Counted from the stretch's first letter, positions 1 through 11,200 are shown. The stretch is 64,000 nt of DNA from Paenibacillus contaminans (GCF_003285015.1 NZ_QMFB01000014.1:1-64000), one strand, 5' to 3'. Translations and numbers: made by a program. The notes: generated from the letters alone by a model not told the origin.

Positions 1-70
1 AGGAGAGGGACTACGAAGAACAGGATGAACAAAGCAAACACTTCGCATCTAGTTTTCAGGGAGTAAAAAA

Positions 71-99
71 CCGTCTTGGTCACTGCCAAGACGGTTTTT
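71..99 (+). terminator. rho-independent terminator of a gene left of the window
   Basis: A 9-bp perfect stem (CCGTCTTGG / CCAAGACGG) with a six-base loop is followed by five T. A reading frame entering from the left edge stops at 64-66, just before it, so this probably ends an upstream gene whose body lies outside the window. Confidence 0.85.
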
Positions 100-567
100 G
101 TGTTCAGGCTATAAATGAGCAAAAACGGATAAAAGTTCATGGAAAGAAATCAGAGCAGTTTAAACCACTCGCAAACGAAATGAAAGGGGATGCCCTTCTG
201 TCCCCATTCGTAGGCCAATCGGAATCGGTCTCGTTGGACTTGCTTGCTGCACCAGGCGATAAGGACACGGGTGTCTTCGTTCCGTGATAACCGCTTCCGA
301 CCTAAAATTGATAAATGCCGTCTACCATACAATCTGCAGTTACTATTAATACGGCCTGCCTGTTGAGAATTCCTCAGCAGGCTATTTGCGTACAAGCTGT
401 TCACCTCAACGCACTAAATATGTATAATAATATAATCCAATTTATACGACTTCCTCGACATTTGTTCCGAGCGCCACTTGAAATAATGGATGATCAATCA
501 TGCAGTCATTCGGTTTATGATCCTCAAAATGTCTTATCAAAGGGTTTGTTAAGGGGGATATGAATAA
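100..567. other. intergenic region, no gene supported
   Basis: About 470 bases between the left terminator and the first clear gene. Short frames on both strands (for example minus 150-404) show no recognisable domain. A small stem-loop (CCTGTTGAG 359-367 with CTCAGCAGG 373-381) lacks a T run. The stretch before 568 is AT-rich (TATAATAATATAAT near 422-435) and could hold the promoter of the two-component genes, but I see no well-spaced -35. Confidence 0.5.
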
Positions 568-2181
568 ATGTATACCATGCTAATTGTGGACGACAATCCT
601 AACGATAGAAGTGGGATTACCGAACTGATCGATTGGGAAGAGGAGTTTATCGAAGTGGTTGGAACGGCCATTAATGGGGAGGATGGTTTTCATAAAGCGA
701 TTGCATTAAAGCCGGATTTAGTTCTGACGGACGTTTCGATGCCGATCCAGAACGGGATTGAAATGACGGAGATGATCAAGCAGGAGTTGCCCGATACCCA
801 GTTTATTTTTATGAGCTGCTTCGACGATGTGGAATACTTGCAAAGTGCGATCAATCTGGACGTTTGCGCGTATGTATTGAAACCCATTGTGATCCCCGAG
901 CTTGTGAAAGCCGTAGGCAAAATGCGCAAGCTGAAAGAAGTGGACATGAAGCGGGAGAAGCATGAAGCGGAGCTGGTAGCGCTGGTGGAGCAAAGCCTCC
1001 CCTTGTTGCAGGAGCAATTTCTGAAAGAACTTTTTTACAGTTCCGCATGGGACGGCAACGAACTGGCAGCAAGAATGAAATATCTGAAGATGGATTTGGA
1101 ATGCGAACAATATTGCGTTTTTTGTGTGCAAATTGACAATTACGGTATCCATTACACAAACGAGTCGATGGATCAAAGGCATTTACTAATTTACAGACTG
1201 CAAAAATGTGTTCAAGAAGCGATAACCAATCCGCATGACTCGTGTTTTCTTGCCAGCCAGGGCTATGATCGGATCGTCGGAATCAAGAAGTATTCGAAGT
1301 CGGACATAAGCGGCAATTTGGACGACATTACGGAATGCGCGAATCACTGCATGGAATTGGCCAATCAAAGATTGGGACTTCATGTTACGATCGGCATAAG
1401 CGGATTATCCGACAATTTGAATGATGTGGCGGAGCAGTACGGCCGGGCGGAATATGCCGTGAAATCGAAAATTTACAGCAGCGGCAATCGGATCATTTTT
1501 CACTCGGAGGTATACGAGCCCGACCACCAGGTTCATTATAATTACAAGAACATGTATGATGAACTGCGGAATGTGGTTATGGGCTGCGACGAAGCCTCTA
1601 AATTGAAATTCATGGAAACGTATCTTTCCCAAGAAGCCAAGTTTACCGAGAATTATATTAAAAGTATATCCTACACGATTGTAAATATATTACATACGAT
1701 CCTAGTCGAGAACGGCAAACGCTTCGGCGACATTTTTGAGGATGATTTCACCATTTGGCGGAACCTGTCACTGATCGAAACCTTTGCGGATATCAAACAA
1801 TTTATTATGAACACCATTCATTCCGTATGCGATTGCTTGAACAAGTATAACGGGAAAAGAAATTCCATTGTGGATGATATCAAAGCTGTAATTGACGAAA
1901 AATACGCAGAAATAGAGAATGTGAACCAGATCGTTGAAAAGATGTTTATCAGCGCCAGCCACGCGAATCTGGTATTTAAGCAAGTGACAGGCAGTACGAT
2001 ATTCGACTGGGTAACCGCAAAGAGAATGGAAATAGCCAAACAAATGCTGTTGAACCCTTATGTGAAAATATACGAAATTCCGGAAAAGATCGGCTACAAG
2101 ACAGGCGCCCATTTCAGATCGGTATTCAAAGGGTACACGGGAACAACGCCAAAGCAATACCAGGAAAAGTATTCAAGATAA
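568..2181 (+). CDS. YesN-like AraC-family response regulator
   Basis: This is a 537-residue two-component response regulator. Residues 1-120 form a receiver domain with the acidic pocket D8/D9, the phosphoacceptor D55 (in LTDVSMP) and the conserved K105 (in YVLKP). The middle part resembles the variable region of YesN-type regulators, and residues about 430-535 form an AraC-type double helix-turn-helix. A good ribosome site (AAGGGGGA at 551-558) sits before ATG 568. The gene is 12 bases upstream of a YesM-type kinase, its likely partner, and both precede a sugar ABC transporter, so it most likely activates that transporter when the kinase senses extracellular sugar. Family assignment is secure; the target is inferred from position. 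Confidence 0.93.
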   Translation: MYTMLIVDDNPNDRSGITELIDWEEEFIEVVGTAINGEDGFHKAIALKPDLVLTDVSMPIQNGIEMTEMIKQELPDTQFIFMSCFDDVEYLQSAINLDVCAYVLKPIVIPELVKAVGKMRKLKEVDMKREKHEAELVALVEQSLPLLQEQFLKELFYSSAWDGNELAARMKYLKMDLECEQYCVFCVQIDNYGIHYTNESMDQRHLLIYRLQKCVQEAITNPHDSCFLASQGYDRIVGIKKYSKSDISGNLDDITECANHCMELANQRLGLHVTIGISGLSDNLNDVAEQYGRAEYAVKSKIYSSGNRIIFHSEVYEPDHQVHYNYKNMYDELRNVVMGCDEASKLKFMETYLSQEAKFTENYIKSISYTIVNILHTILVENGKRFGDIFEDDFTIWRNLSLIETFADIKQFIMNTIHSVCDCLNKYNGKRNSIVDDIKAVIDEKYAEIENVNQIVEKMFISASHANLVFKQVTGSTIFDWVTAKRMEIAKQMLLNPYVKIYEIPEKIGYKTGAHFRSVFKGYTGTTPKQYQEKYSR

Positions 2182-2193
2182 AGGAGACTGCTT

Positions 2194-3924
2194 ATGTTCA
2201 AGAAAAAAAGCAGAACAAGAGACAACCGGAATCTTGAATATACGGTATACCGGAATACGATTCTTATCTCCTGTATACCTTTTCTATTGGTAGCGCTTGC
2301 TTCGTTCGCTTATGTGTCAGTCAAGGCGTTTCACGACCAAAAAAGAAACCTGATAGACAGCGTTTACAAAAGCTCGCAATTGATTAACTCCGAATTGGAC
2401 ATGTACCTGATTAAAAGCGACGTATTATTGCAGAACAGATATCTTCCAGGTGCGATACAAAAAGAGTATGCAGGCGATATCGAGAAAATGATGGAGCTGT
2501 ATTCAAACCTGGAAATCCTTATAGCGGAGCCCTTCGGCGCCAAGTACAGAGGTTTTTTTACCATATACCCGTTTAATGACTCCTTGTTCGAAGGCAGCTA
2601 TATCGAGCGCTACGATCGAATCCAAGACTTATTGGAAAGTCTATCGTTTAGTCCGAAGGACGAAAGCGGGATTTTGTGGCTCGATACGCTTCAACAAAGA
2701 AAGTATTTGAACGATTCCGATTATATTAAATTTTACAGGTATATTAAAGATTTCGATAAACCGATTGGGGTACTGGAAGCCAACATTCCCTTTGACAGCA
2801 TCAAGAAAATTATGGATAACACCGCTCTGTCAAAGGGGGCCGCGCTTATTTACAAGGATGGCAAAGGTCAAGTGAATCATGGGACAGGCACGGATTTGTT
2901 CAAACAGGATGCGTCGGCCACTATGACCCGGAAATACATCAGCGTGACGGAAACGCTGGTCAATTCGCATACCATAACCGCTGCTATACCTTATCTAAGC
3001 GTCCTGATGCCGGTCGTCAGGCTTCTGCTGATCACGCTGATTGGTTTGATCCTGATCGTGCTTGCCATGCTTTATATTTCCAAGTATTCGGCTCGAACCG
3101 CTTTGTTCCGATTGAAGAAATTTATTGACTCCATCCGGTTTGACGATACGTTATTGCTAAATCAGCATCTGATCCCTGAATCCGTTGGCGGCGAAGTGGC
3201 CGTGATCGAGAAACGATTCAAGGAACTGATTTCCAGAATCAACGAGTTGTACCAAGAAGTAACCACCGAAAAAATCGAAAAAAACAAGTTTGAGATCGAA
3301 CTTCTCCAGGCCCGAATCAATCCGCATCTTCTGTATAACTCATTATCCGCCATTAAATGGAACGCGCAACGGAATCATGACAAAAGAACGGTTGAGCTCA
3401 TTGATAATATGACCCGCTATTATCGTATATCGTTAAACAAAGGCAATAATATCATCACGATCTCGGAAGAAATAGATATGATCGTCCATTATGTCAAAAT
3501 CAACGACTTTGCCTATTCCCGCACCTATACCGTTGAATTTGATATAGAGGATCATATTCGCAAGATGTACACATTCAAGCATCTGCTCCAACCGATCGTA
3601 GAAAACTCTTTGCTTCATGGACTAAATGGCAGGGAGCAGGGAGGAGTAATTACGATTTCGGGAAAAATCGTCGAAGGTGACATCCTGTTGACCGTCACAG
3701 ACAACGGAGCGGGAATGTCCGAAGAGAAAGTAAATCGGATTTTCAATTTGGAGAGTACCTCCATTTTGGCGGGTTATGGGATGAAAAATCTGATCAAGCG
3801 GATAAACATGTACTATGGCGAAGATTACGGCATTCGGATTCATAGTGTTCCGGGGGCGGGTACGGAAGTGGCCATACGGATTAAAGCGATAGAACGAAAA
3901 GAGGAACTCAGTAATATAAGTTAA
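2194..3924 (+). CDS. YesM-like sensor histidine kinase
   Basis: This 576-residue membrane kinase has a first transmembrane helix at about 22-46, an extracytoplasmic sensor region of about 220 residues, a second helix at about 270-296, a HAMP-like linker, a His_kinase domain with phosphoacceptor H378 in INPHLLYNSL, and a HATPase domain with the N box (N471 in VENSLLHG) and G1 box (D503 in DNGAGMS). This is the standard plan of the YesM/LytS class that partners YesN-type regulators. It follows the regulator by 12 bases with its own ribosome site, so the two are cotranscribed. A strong terminator closes the pair at 3953. The ligand is unknown; the downstream transporter suggests an oligosaccharide. 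Confidence 0.93.
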   Translation: MFKKKSRTRDNRNLEYTVYRNTILISCIPFLLVALASFAYVSVKAFHDQKRNLIDSVYKSSQLINSELDMYLIKSDVLLQNRYLPGAIQKEYAGDIEKMMELYSNLEILIAEPFGAKYRGFFTIYPFNDSLFEGSYIERYDRIQDLLESLSFSPKDESGILWLDTLQQRKYLNDSDYIKFYRYIKDFDKPIGVLEANIPFDSIKKIMDNTALSKGAALIYKDGKGQVNHGTGTDLFKQDASATMTRKYISVTETLVNSHTITAAIPYLSVLMPVVRLLLITLIGLILIVLAMLYISKYSARTALFRLKKFIDSIRFDDTLLLNQHLIPESVGGEVAVIEKRFKELISRINELYQEVTTEKIEKNKFEIELLQARINPHLLYNSLSAIKWNAQRNHDKRTVELIDNMTRYYRISLNKGNNIITISEEIDMIVHYVKINDFAYSRTYTVEFDIEDHIRKMYTFKHLLQPIVENSLLHGLNGREQGGVITISGKIVEGDILLTVTDNGAGMSEEKVNRIFNLESTSILAGYGMKNLIKRINMYYGEDYGIRIHSVPGAGTEVAIRIKAIERKEELSNIS

Positions 3925-3952
3925 CCTTGCAGTTACATACGATGAAGCAGCA

Positions 3953-3983
3953 AATAAGAGGTGATCTACACCTCTTATTTTGC
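3953..3983 (+). terminator. terminator after the two-component pair
   Basis: An 11-bp perfect stem (AATAAGAGGTG at 3953-3963, CACCTCTTATT at 3969-3979) ends in a short T run. It separates the regulator pair from the transporter operon, which therefore should have its own promoter. Confidence 0.8.
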
Positions 3984-4090
3984 ATTTATGAAACCATTTT
4001 AATCCTTCCCAAATAATCAAATCGCATATGTTTTTAAGCGGATTGTAGTCTTATATTGGACTGCAATATTCAGTAAGATAAACATGCGAA

Positions 4091-4104
4091 TGAAAGCGCT
4101 TATA
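4091..4104 (+). promoter_or_regulatory. candidate CcpA cre site upstream of the first transporter operon
   Basis: The 14-mer TGAAAGCGCTTATA matches the B. subtilis-type cre consensus TGWAANCGNTNWCA at 13 of 14 positions (T instead of C at position 13). It lies about 110 bases before the first permease gene, in the 280-base leader between the 3953 terminator and the operon, where carbon catabolite repression would be expected. Confidence 0.5.
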
Positions 4105-4203
4105 AGTAGTCTCTCGGAATTTGAGCAGAGTTGAAGGGGTGACGACAACGTAAGGTACCAAGGACGCCGGAGACTACGTAACAAGGGAAAGGAAGATACA
4201 GGA

Positions 4204-5163
4204 TTGAAAATGACTACGATAGGAGCTGCTTCGGGCGCACAGAAATTAAACAAAGGGAAGACGATGATCAAAATAAAGCATTACAAGCTTTTGTATCTCA
4301 TCCTGAGTATGACGGTCATCTGGACATTCGTGTTTAATTATTTGCCAATGGTTGGGATTATCATGTCCTTTCAGGATTTTGATATTTTTAAGGGGATCAC
4401 GGGCAGCCCGTTTGTAGGATTTAAACATTATGCGGATATTATTCAGATCCCCGCGCTGAGGAAGTCGATTGCCAATACGTTGTTATACAGCTCCGTCAAG
4501 CTGTTTATCGGGTTTCCGCTTACCGTTATTTTTGCCCTGTTGCTTAATGAACTCCGGAGTATGGCATTTAAAAGAGTGGTGCAGACGATCAGCTACCTCC
4601 CCCACTTTTTATCCTGGATCGCTATCGTTTCGCTATTTTATACATTCTTCGAGTTATACGGGCCGTTTAACAATTTGCGGGCGATGCTCTTCGGAGCGGA
4701 TGTGGAACGAATTAATATTCTCATGATGCCTGAGCATTTCCTGGAACTCATTTTTTATTCCAACGTTTACAAAGAAATCGGCTGGGGTACGATTATTTTC
4801 CTTGCGGCTATCGCCGGAATCGATCCGCAGCTGTATGAAGCCTCGATGGTTGACGGCTGCGGCAGGTTCAGACAAATTGTCCATATCACACTGCCAGGCA
4901 TATTGCCTACCATCATGATCATCTTTATTTTGTCGGCCGGCGGTGTGCTGAATGCGAATTTTGAGCAAATCATCGGATTCCAAAATCTCTATACCCAAGA
5001 GCATACAGAAGTAATCAATACGATTGTATACAAATATGGGCTGCAGCAGGGGAATTTTTCGCTGGCTACGGCATTCGGCTTGGCACAAGGCATCGCTTCC
5101 TTCCTGATCGTGTATGGGGTTAACAAGATCGCCAAGAAGCTGAGCGGCATAGGCGTATGGTGA
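4204..5163 (+). CDS. CUT1 sugar ABC transporter permease (LplB-like)
   Basis: This is a polytopic inner-membrane permease of the LplB/YtcP carbohydrate class (CUT1), about 319 residues with six predicted helices. The cytoplasmic EAA-like loop that contacts the ATPase is visible (EASMVDGCGRFRQIV, ending in TLPG). Two starts are plausible: TTG 4204 with AAAGGAAG eight bases upstream, or ATG 4264 with AAGGG six bases upstream, which would give 299 residues and a more usual N terminus. It overlaps the next permease frame and forms a transporter with it and the lipoprotein at 6187. No ATPase gene is nearby; such systems usually share an MsmX-type ATPase encoded elsewhere. Confidence 0.92.
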   Translation: MKMTTIGAASGAQKLNKGKTMIKIKHYKLLYLILSMTVIWTFVFNYLPMVGIIMSFQDFDIFKGITGSPFVGFKHYADIIQIPALRKSIANTLLYSSVKLFIGFPLTVIFALLLNELRSMAFKRVVQTISYLPHFLSWIAIVSLFYTFFELYGPFNNLRAMLFGADVERINILMMPEHFLELIFYSNVYKEIGWGTIIFLAAIAGIDPQLYEASMVDGCGRFRQIVHITLPGILPTIMIIFILSAGGVLNANFEQIIGFQNLYTQEHTEVINTIVYKYGLQQGNFSLATAFGLAQGIASFLIVYGVNKIAKKLSGIGVW

Positions 5164-5174
5164 GGAGGCGGAAC

Positions 5175-6071
5175 ATGCGGATCAGTATCGGAGGAAAAAT
5201 CTTTAACGTATTCAACGTTGCATTGATGATGCTGTTGTGTGTCGTATTTTTGTTTCCTTATTTGAATCAGCTTGCCATTTCCCTTAACGACGGGAGAGAT
5301 ACGGCTTTTGGGGGAATCACGGTGTATCCCCGCGCCTTCACCTTGCAAAATTACAAAACCGTGTTTTCCAACGATTCTTTTAACACGGCACTCATGATAT
5401 CGGTATTGAGGGTCATTATTGGTACCATAACCGGAGTCGTGCTGACAACCGCGACAGCGTATGCGCTTACGAAGAGGGATTTGCCGGCCAGGACATTTTT
5501 CATTACCCTTCTCCTGATTCCGACATTTATTGATGGCGGCCTGATTCCGACATTTATTTTGTACAGGTATTTGGATCTTATCAATCATTTTTGGGTCTAT
5601 ATCATTCCAGGCCTTTTCAGCTTTTATAACATGATCATCATTCGGACTTATCTCAACACGATACCGGCAAGCTTGGAGGAGTCGGCTGTGCTTGACGGGG
5701 CGAATAGCCTGCAAATTTTGACCCGAATTTATCTTCCGCTGGCCAAGCCTGTTATTGCTACGGTATCGCTCTGGCTGGCGGTGGCCCACTGGAATGATTG
5801 GGTAACCTCGCTGATGTTTGTTCAGAGCAAGGATCTGCATACGCTCCAGTTTGTGCTATACCGGGTGTTAAAAGAATCGGAGCTGATTATGCAGATGGCT
5901 GTCGAGCAATCCATGCAGGGCGGAACGATCGACCAGAATGCGCCGTCTGTTACGCCGGAAGCCGTAAAAGCGGCCACCTTAATTGTGTCGACGCTTCCGA
6001 TCTTGATCGTGTATCCGTTCTTGCAGAAATACTTTGTGAAAGGCGTTATGTTAGGCGCCATCAAGGAATAA
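5175..6071 (+). CDS. CUT1 sugar ABC transporter permease (YtcP/AraQ-like)
   Basis: This is the second permease of the importer, about 298 residues with six helices. The EAA loop reads EESAVLDGANSLQI followed by RIYLP, as in the YtcP/LplC group, and the protein ends in the usual KGVMLGAIKE-type tail. The longest frame begins at 5157, but GAGGAGG at 5162-5168 is six bases from ATG 5175, so 5175 is preferred; that ribosome site overlaps the stop codon of the previous gene, indicating translational coupling. Confidence 0.92.
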   Translation: MRISIGGKIFNVFNVALMMLLCVVFLFPYLNQLAISLNDGRDTAFGGITVYPRAFTLQNYKTVFSNDSFNTALMISVLRVIIGTITGVVLTTATAYALTKRDLPARTFFITLLLIPTFIDGGLIPTFILYRYLDLINHFWVYIIPGLFSFYNMIIIRTYLNTIPASLEESAVLDGANSLQILTRIYLPLAKPVIATVSLWLAVAHWNDWVTSLMFVQSKDLHTLQFVLYRVLKESELIMQMAVEQSMQGGTIDQNAPSVTPEAVKAATLIVSTLPILIVYPFLQKYFVKGVMLGAIKE

Positions 6072-6186
6072 GGAAATGAACCTGTTTTCCGGAGCTCCGG
6101 ATTTCATCTGGTAGTATGCTGCTTCATGTAAGCACGCTTCCGGGTTGATTTCATAGATAGTCAAATTGAGGGAGGAAGTCTAGAGA

Positions 6187-8094
6187 ATGAGTCGTAATCT
6201 AGGAAAAAAAGCGGGTCAGCTTGCCTTGTGTATAGCGACTGTATTCGCTATCGCAGGTTGCAATGGAGAGGAGAAGAAGGGGGAAGCCACATCAACCGGT
6301 CAGCCGACACCAACCGAACAGACGGATACGGGAAAATTTGAGCCGAAGAAGGATCTGGAATTGAGCTACTGGTACTCGCATGGCTCGGATATACCGGCCA
6401 AACCGGACCCGAAGGAAAATATACCGGGAGATTGGCTGGAGAAAACGTCGAGAGTCAAGATCAAGGAGGGCTTTGGAAACGGCGGGCTGGACCCGAATGT
6501 CAAACTAGGGACGATGATTACCGGAAATATGGTTCCCAGCTTTGCCATCTCCTCGAATCAGACCGGCTTCGATAAAGCCATTGAGGGGAAGTTATTGTGG
6601 GAGCTTACCCCCGAAATGATGAAAAAATATGCACCCAACGTTTGGAACAGCTATCCGGAATTTGTGTGGGATTCGGTGAAGAAAGACGGAAAAATATACG
6701 GTATACCGTACGAATTGTTGTCCAGCGCATACGGGGAGGTCACAACAAAATCCGCTGACTGGAAAAACTTTTATTCGGTCAGCCCGCAAAGCGTCACATG
6801 GAACTCCCTCTCAACCGCACAAGGTTTCATTATTCGGGATGATATCTTGAAGACGCTATTCCCTTCCGCACTAGGATACGATGAGGCTGTCAAGCTGGTG
6901 CAAGAAAAGAATGCAAGTATCGCAGAGAAATTCATCCTGCCAATCGATACAACCGAAAAGTTCGTGAAATTGTTTACCGATATCAAAAATTTGAATCTCA
7001 AGGAAAACAACAAGCCGGTATACGCTTTTGGCTATCCCAAAGGGGACAACTGGACGGCGTTAACGGCGCTCGGGTCGGAGATGATGGGATACAAATCTTA
7101 TAACTACATGTCCATGTACAATTCCACTTCGAAGAAGCTGGAATTCGGACTGCAGACCCCTATCGTCAAGGAAGCGGCAAAAATTCAAAATCAGCTGATC
7201 AGAGACGCTGTCATCGATCCGGAGTCCGTCGTGCATACCGCCGAAATTTTCAAGGAGAAGGTACTGAACGGGCAATATGCCATAACGTCGATCTTATCGA
7301 CAGGCTCCGTAGGGCTTTCCAATCTGGTTGCGATCAATACGGAACTGGAGAAGGCGGGTAAAAAATTCAAGTATGTTCCTTTGTTCACTTCCGTGCCCAA
7401 CAAGCCAGAATATCCTGCGCAATATACGGTACCTGTATCCGGCGGTACCAATTCTTATGTGTGGTTGTTCAAGACAATCAAAGAGGAAGATCTCCCGCAG
7501 GTTCTGAATTGGTTAAATATCCTGTTCTCGAAAGAATGGGAGGAGATCAAGTATTGGGGACCGCAGGAAGCCGGGTTATATGAAACAACCGCTGACGGAA
7601 AGCGGAAATTTAAGGACCCGTTGCTGCAGAAAGGCGCAGTTGAATACGATAAGAGCATTGATCCGAAAGAATTGAAGGGATTTGCGACAACAGGACATCG
7701 CCCGAACAGGCTTGTGGATGAGATTAGGCCGTATCCTACCGAATGGAATTATGATTTTATGAACGGTACGGATTTCAAGAAAAATTTGAATTACTCCTTT
7801 TTCACATTCCCGTCCACCAGCCCTTATTCGCAAAACCTGAAGAAAATGCCGGAATTTTCAACATGGAAGACCGATTTCAAGAGCGTTGCCGATATCACGA
7901 CCTTGATGAACGCAAGGGGCGTGTGGGAGGACAGCTTCAAAATCGCTCTTGTAGCCAAAAGTGAAGGCGAATTCGAGACGAAATGGCAAAATGCGCTGCA
8001 GACCCTTAACAATAGCGCGAATATCAATAAAATTCTCGAGGAACAGATGAAGATTTTTGCGCCGATGCTTCAGGCTGTCGAAAGTAGAAAGTAG
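6187..8094 (+). CDS. sugar-binding lipoprotein of the first CUT1 transporter
   Basis: This 635-residue extracellular solute-binding lipoprotein captures the sugar for the two permeases upstream. It has a type II signal peptide with lipobox IAGC (C25), followed by a Thr/Glu/Gly-rich linker and a long binding domain of the LplA/YtcQ type. At 635 residues it is longer than most of the family (commonly 430-560). GGGAGGA precedes ATG 6187. The stop codon lies inside four tandem heptamers (AAAGTAG), so the last residues (SRK) are encoded by the repeat and the exact C terminus may vary between strains. Confidence 0.92.
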   Translation: MSRNLGKKAGQLALCIATVFAIAGCNGEEKKGEATSTGQPTPTEQTDTGKFEPKKDLELSYWYSHGSDIPAKPDPKENIPGDWLEKTSRVKIKEGFGNGGLDPNVKLGTMITGNMVPSFAISSNQTGFDKAIEGKLLWELTPEMMKKYAPNVWNSYPEFVWDSVKKDGKIYGIPYELLSSAYGEVTTKSADWKNFYSVSPQSVTWNSLSTAQGFIIRDDILKTLFPSALGYDEAVKLVQEKNASIAEKFILPIDTTEKFVKLFTDIKNLNLKENNKPVYAFGYPKGDNWTALTALGSEMMGYKSYNYMSMYNSTSKKLEFGLQTPIVKEAAKIQNQLIRDAVIDPESVVHTAEIFKEKVLNGQYAITSILSTGSVGLSNLVAINTELEKAGKKFKYVPLFTSVPNKPEYPAQYTVPVSGGTNSYVWLFKTIKEEDLPQVLNWLNILFSKEWEEIKYWGPQEAGLYETTADGKRKFKDPLLQKGAVEYDKSIDPKELKGFATTGHRPNRLVDEIRPYPTEWNYDFMNGTDFKKNLNYSFFTFPSTSPYSQNLKKMPEFSTWKTDFKSVADITTLMNARGVWEDSFKIALVAKSEGEFETKWQNALQTLNNSANINKILEEQMKIFAPMLQAVESRK

Positions 8095-8108
8095 AAAGTA
8101 GAAAGTAG
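8081..8108 (+). repeat. four tandem AAAGTAG heptamers spanning a stop codon
   Basis: Four perfect copies of AAAGTAG run from 8081 to 8108. The TAG stop of the binding lipoprotein falls in the second copy (8092-8094). Seven-base units can expand by slippage; because 7 is not a multiple of 3, changes in copy number upstream of the stop would alter the C-terminal residues. Confidence 0.9.
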
Positions 8109-8211
8109 TCCGCTAATAAAACGGATGAATAGCCGAGGGTATGTTCACGCAACATGCCCGTCCGGCTTCGTCTTCCCAAGGATACGAAAGAATATCGGGA
8201 GGTTCGAATAA

Positions 8212-11200
8212 ATGATGAAAAAGACAATGGCTCTCCTGTTTGGCTTGACGGCTGCTGTTATGATTACTTTCTTCTGTATTCCTGTGGCAAATGCGGCGGT
8301 CGGGGATGTTTTCACGGATGATTTCGAAATGGAGACTGTGGGAGTTAAGCCTGCCAAGTGGTCCATTTACAACGGTACTCCAGGCGTTCCGGACAGCGTA
8401 ACGGTCGAGCAGGACGGCGCCACTGCCCAAAAGGTGTTAAAAATCGATATGCCCGCTTCCCGCTCAGGTTCCTACGGCGCACAGGCGGTATTTTCCAGTG
8501 CTGTACCACATGCCGTTATTTCTTATAGAGCAAAGGCGGATAACACCAATGCGACGGCCCAAATTCAAATATTCGGCCGGAACGGTTCGTTAATCGCTCA
8601 GCAAACGTTTATAAACGGCTTAATCCGATTTCTTGTCAGCGGCCCGAGTTATTACACCATTCAGCCTTTTGCAGCCGGGCAATGGTATGATTTCAAGATC
8701 ATTCTGAATGCCGTCACTCACAAAATTGAGGCTGTATTCGTAGACGGTGAATACAAGGCCGGCAATTTGGACATCTACCCTTATGCCAGCGACATTGGCG
8801 GCCTGAGAGCGACGATGAATAATGCGGCGGCAGGCAGTGTCTCTCTGGATGATGTGAACGTGTATACGTACAAGGAACTGCAATCGCTCACATTGAACAA
8901 GAGTGTATTATCTTTAACTGCCGGGGGCAGCGAGAAGCTTGTGCCTGTGTTGGACCCTGCCGACGCCAGTAATTCGGTTTTTACTTGGACATCAAGCAAC
9001 CCTGCAATCGCTTCCGTGGATTCTTCCGGTAATGTAACCGGTATTGCCGATGGTTCGGCTGTCGTTACGGTCTCCACGCTGGACGGGAGCTTCAGCGCGA
9101 GCTGCACGGTGAATGTTACCTATGCCCACGTTCAGAACATTCAACTCAACCCCAAAGTGCTAAACCTGGAAAGCGGATTCGAGGGAACGTTGTCCGTCTC
9201 CTTTACTCCTCCGGATTCCAGCAATAAGTCTGTCGTGTGGACCTTGAGCGACCCGACGGTTGCTGCTGTTACGGCGAACGGACAAGTGACAGCCTTACAG
9301 GAAGGAGAAACCACGATTACAGCCGTTTCGGTGGATGGCAATTATTCGGATACGGCCAGCGTTATCGTGTCAGCGCGCAGTATTCAGCAAGTTTATTATG
9401 TTTCGCCGGACGGGGATGACGAAAATCCCGGCTCAGAGGAGTTTCCGTTTCAAACCCTTCAGCAAGCCCGCGATGCCGTACGTCAAATCAATGCCAGTAT
9501 GACTGGCGATATTATCGTCTATCTTCGCGGCGGCACGTACACCTTAAACGAGACTTTTCAACTGAACGATGAGGATTCGGGGACGAACGGTTATTCCGTC
9601 CAATACATGGCCTATCCGGACGAAAAGCCGGTTATCAGCGGCGGGAAGCAGGTGACGGGATGGACGCTGCACGATGCCGGTACGAACATCTACAAGGCCC
9701 ACTTGGGTCAACCACTCGAAACAAGGCAATTATTCGTAGATGGGATACGCGCCGTTCGTGCAAGAAGTACCGGCGGCTTGACCGATGCGGTGAAAACCGC
9801 ATCCGGGTATACCACTTCCGATACCTTTTTGGCCGGATGGCATAATCGTTCTGACCTGGAGTTCGTCTACCAAAAATATTGGACCAATTCAAGGGTCGGC
9901 GTGGACTCCATATCGGTGAGCGGAAATCAAGCCTCTATCACGATGAAGCAGCCCGCATGGTATGACGCTACCAACAAGGGAGGCACGTCCGTTACCATCC
10001 CCTTGTATTACGAGAATGCCTTCGAGCTGCTGGATACGGAGGGGGAATGGTATTTAGACCGGTCCGGCGCCATTGACGGAACGCCATATACGATTTATTA
10101 CAAGCCAAGATACTGGGAAGATATCGCAACTGCGGAAGTGATCGCGCCCGTTATGGAAGAACTGATGGTCGTTCAAGGCAGCTCGCTGGCATTGCCTGTT
10201 CATCATATTCAATTTTCTGGAATATATTTCCAAAATACGACCTGGTTAAGACCGAGCAGCAATCTGGGACACGCCGACGCGCAAAACAACCACATTCGTT
10301 TAGTGCAGAGCAATGGGGCGATTCAGGATATTTTGCCGATTGCGGCGGTTACGGTCGAGAGAGCGAACCATATTCAGTTTGTCGGCAATGAGTTTTCCAA
10401 GCTTGGCGTTACGGCACTGAAGATGGTGCAGGGCGTGCAAGACAGCCAGGTTACCGGCAACAAGTTCTATGACTTGTCCGGCGGTGCCGTTAACATCGGG
10501 GAGCCCACCATCAATGACCCGAGCATTTATACGCCACAAGATCCGAGATTATGGATGAGAAATAATGACGTAACGAACAATTATATTCATGATATCGCCG
10601 TGGAATATCAATCGGCGGCAGCGATATCGGCTGGATTTCCGATGGATATGGAGATTAGCCATAATGAAATTTTCAATATACCGTACAGCGGTATTCATGT
10701 GGGATACGGCTGGTCCAATACCAGAAACTCGGCTTTAAAAAACGTCAAAATCCAACATAATTTTATCCATGATTTTATGGGCGATGGGATCATCGACGGC
10801 GGCGGCATTTATACGTTGGGGGGAACCGGCGGGACCGAACAATCGCCTAATCTCATATCGGAAAACTATATCCGGAATCAAATGAATATGTTTGCCGCAC
10901 TTTACGCCGACCAGGGTTCCGATTATTGGTCGTTTGAGGATAATGTGGTTGATCTGTCTGAAACGCCGCTTTGGTTCCATGAAGAGATGGGATTCCGGAA
11001 TGCCAGATGGGCAAATGCCGTATACGTTGAAAATATTTCGTTTGACGGCAATTTCTCGACAACCTCCGTGCAGACTGTCCATAGTACGGAAGCGCCGGTA
11101 ACAAACCTGCATATTTATCCGGATGCGCAATGGCCGGCCGAAGCGCTCGATATTATCGAGAGATCCGGGCTGGAAGCGGCATACGCCCATTTGGCGGCGG

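Noticed and set aside
150..404. Minus-strand frame of 84 codons left of the YesN gene
   Set aside because: No family recognised, no ribosome site, overlapped by small hairpins; possibly an old remnant of a mobile gene, but nothing supports that.
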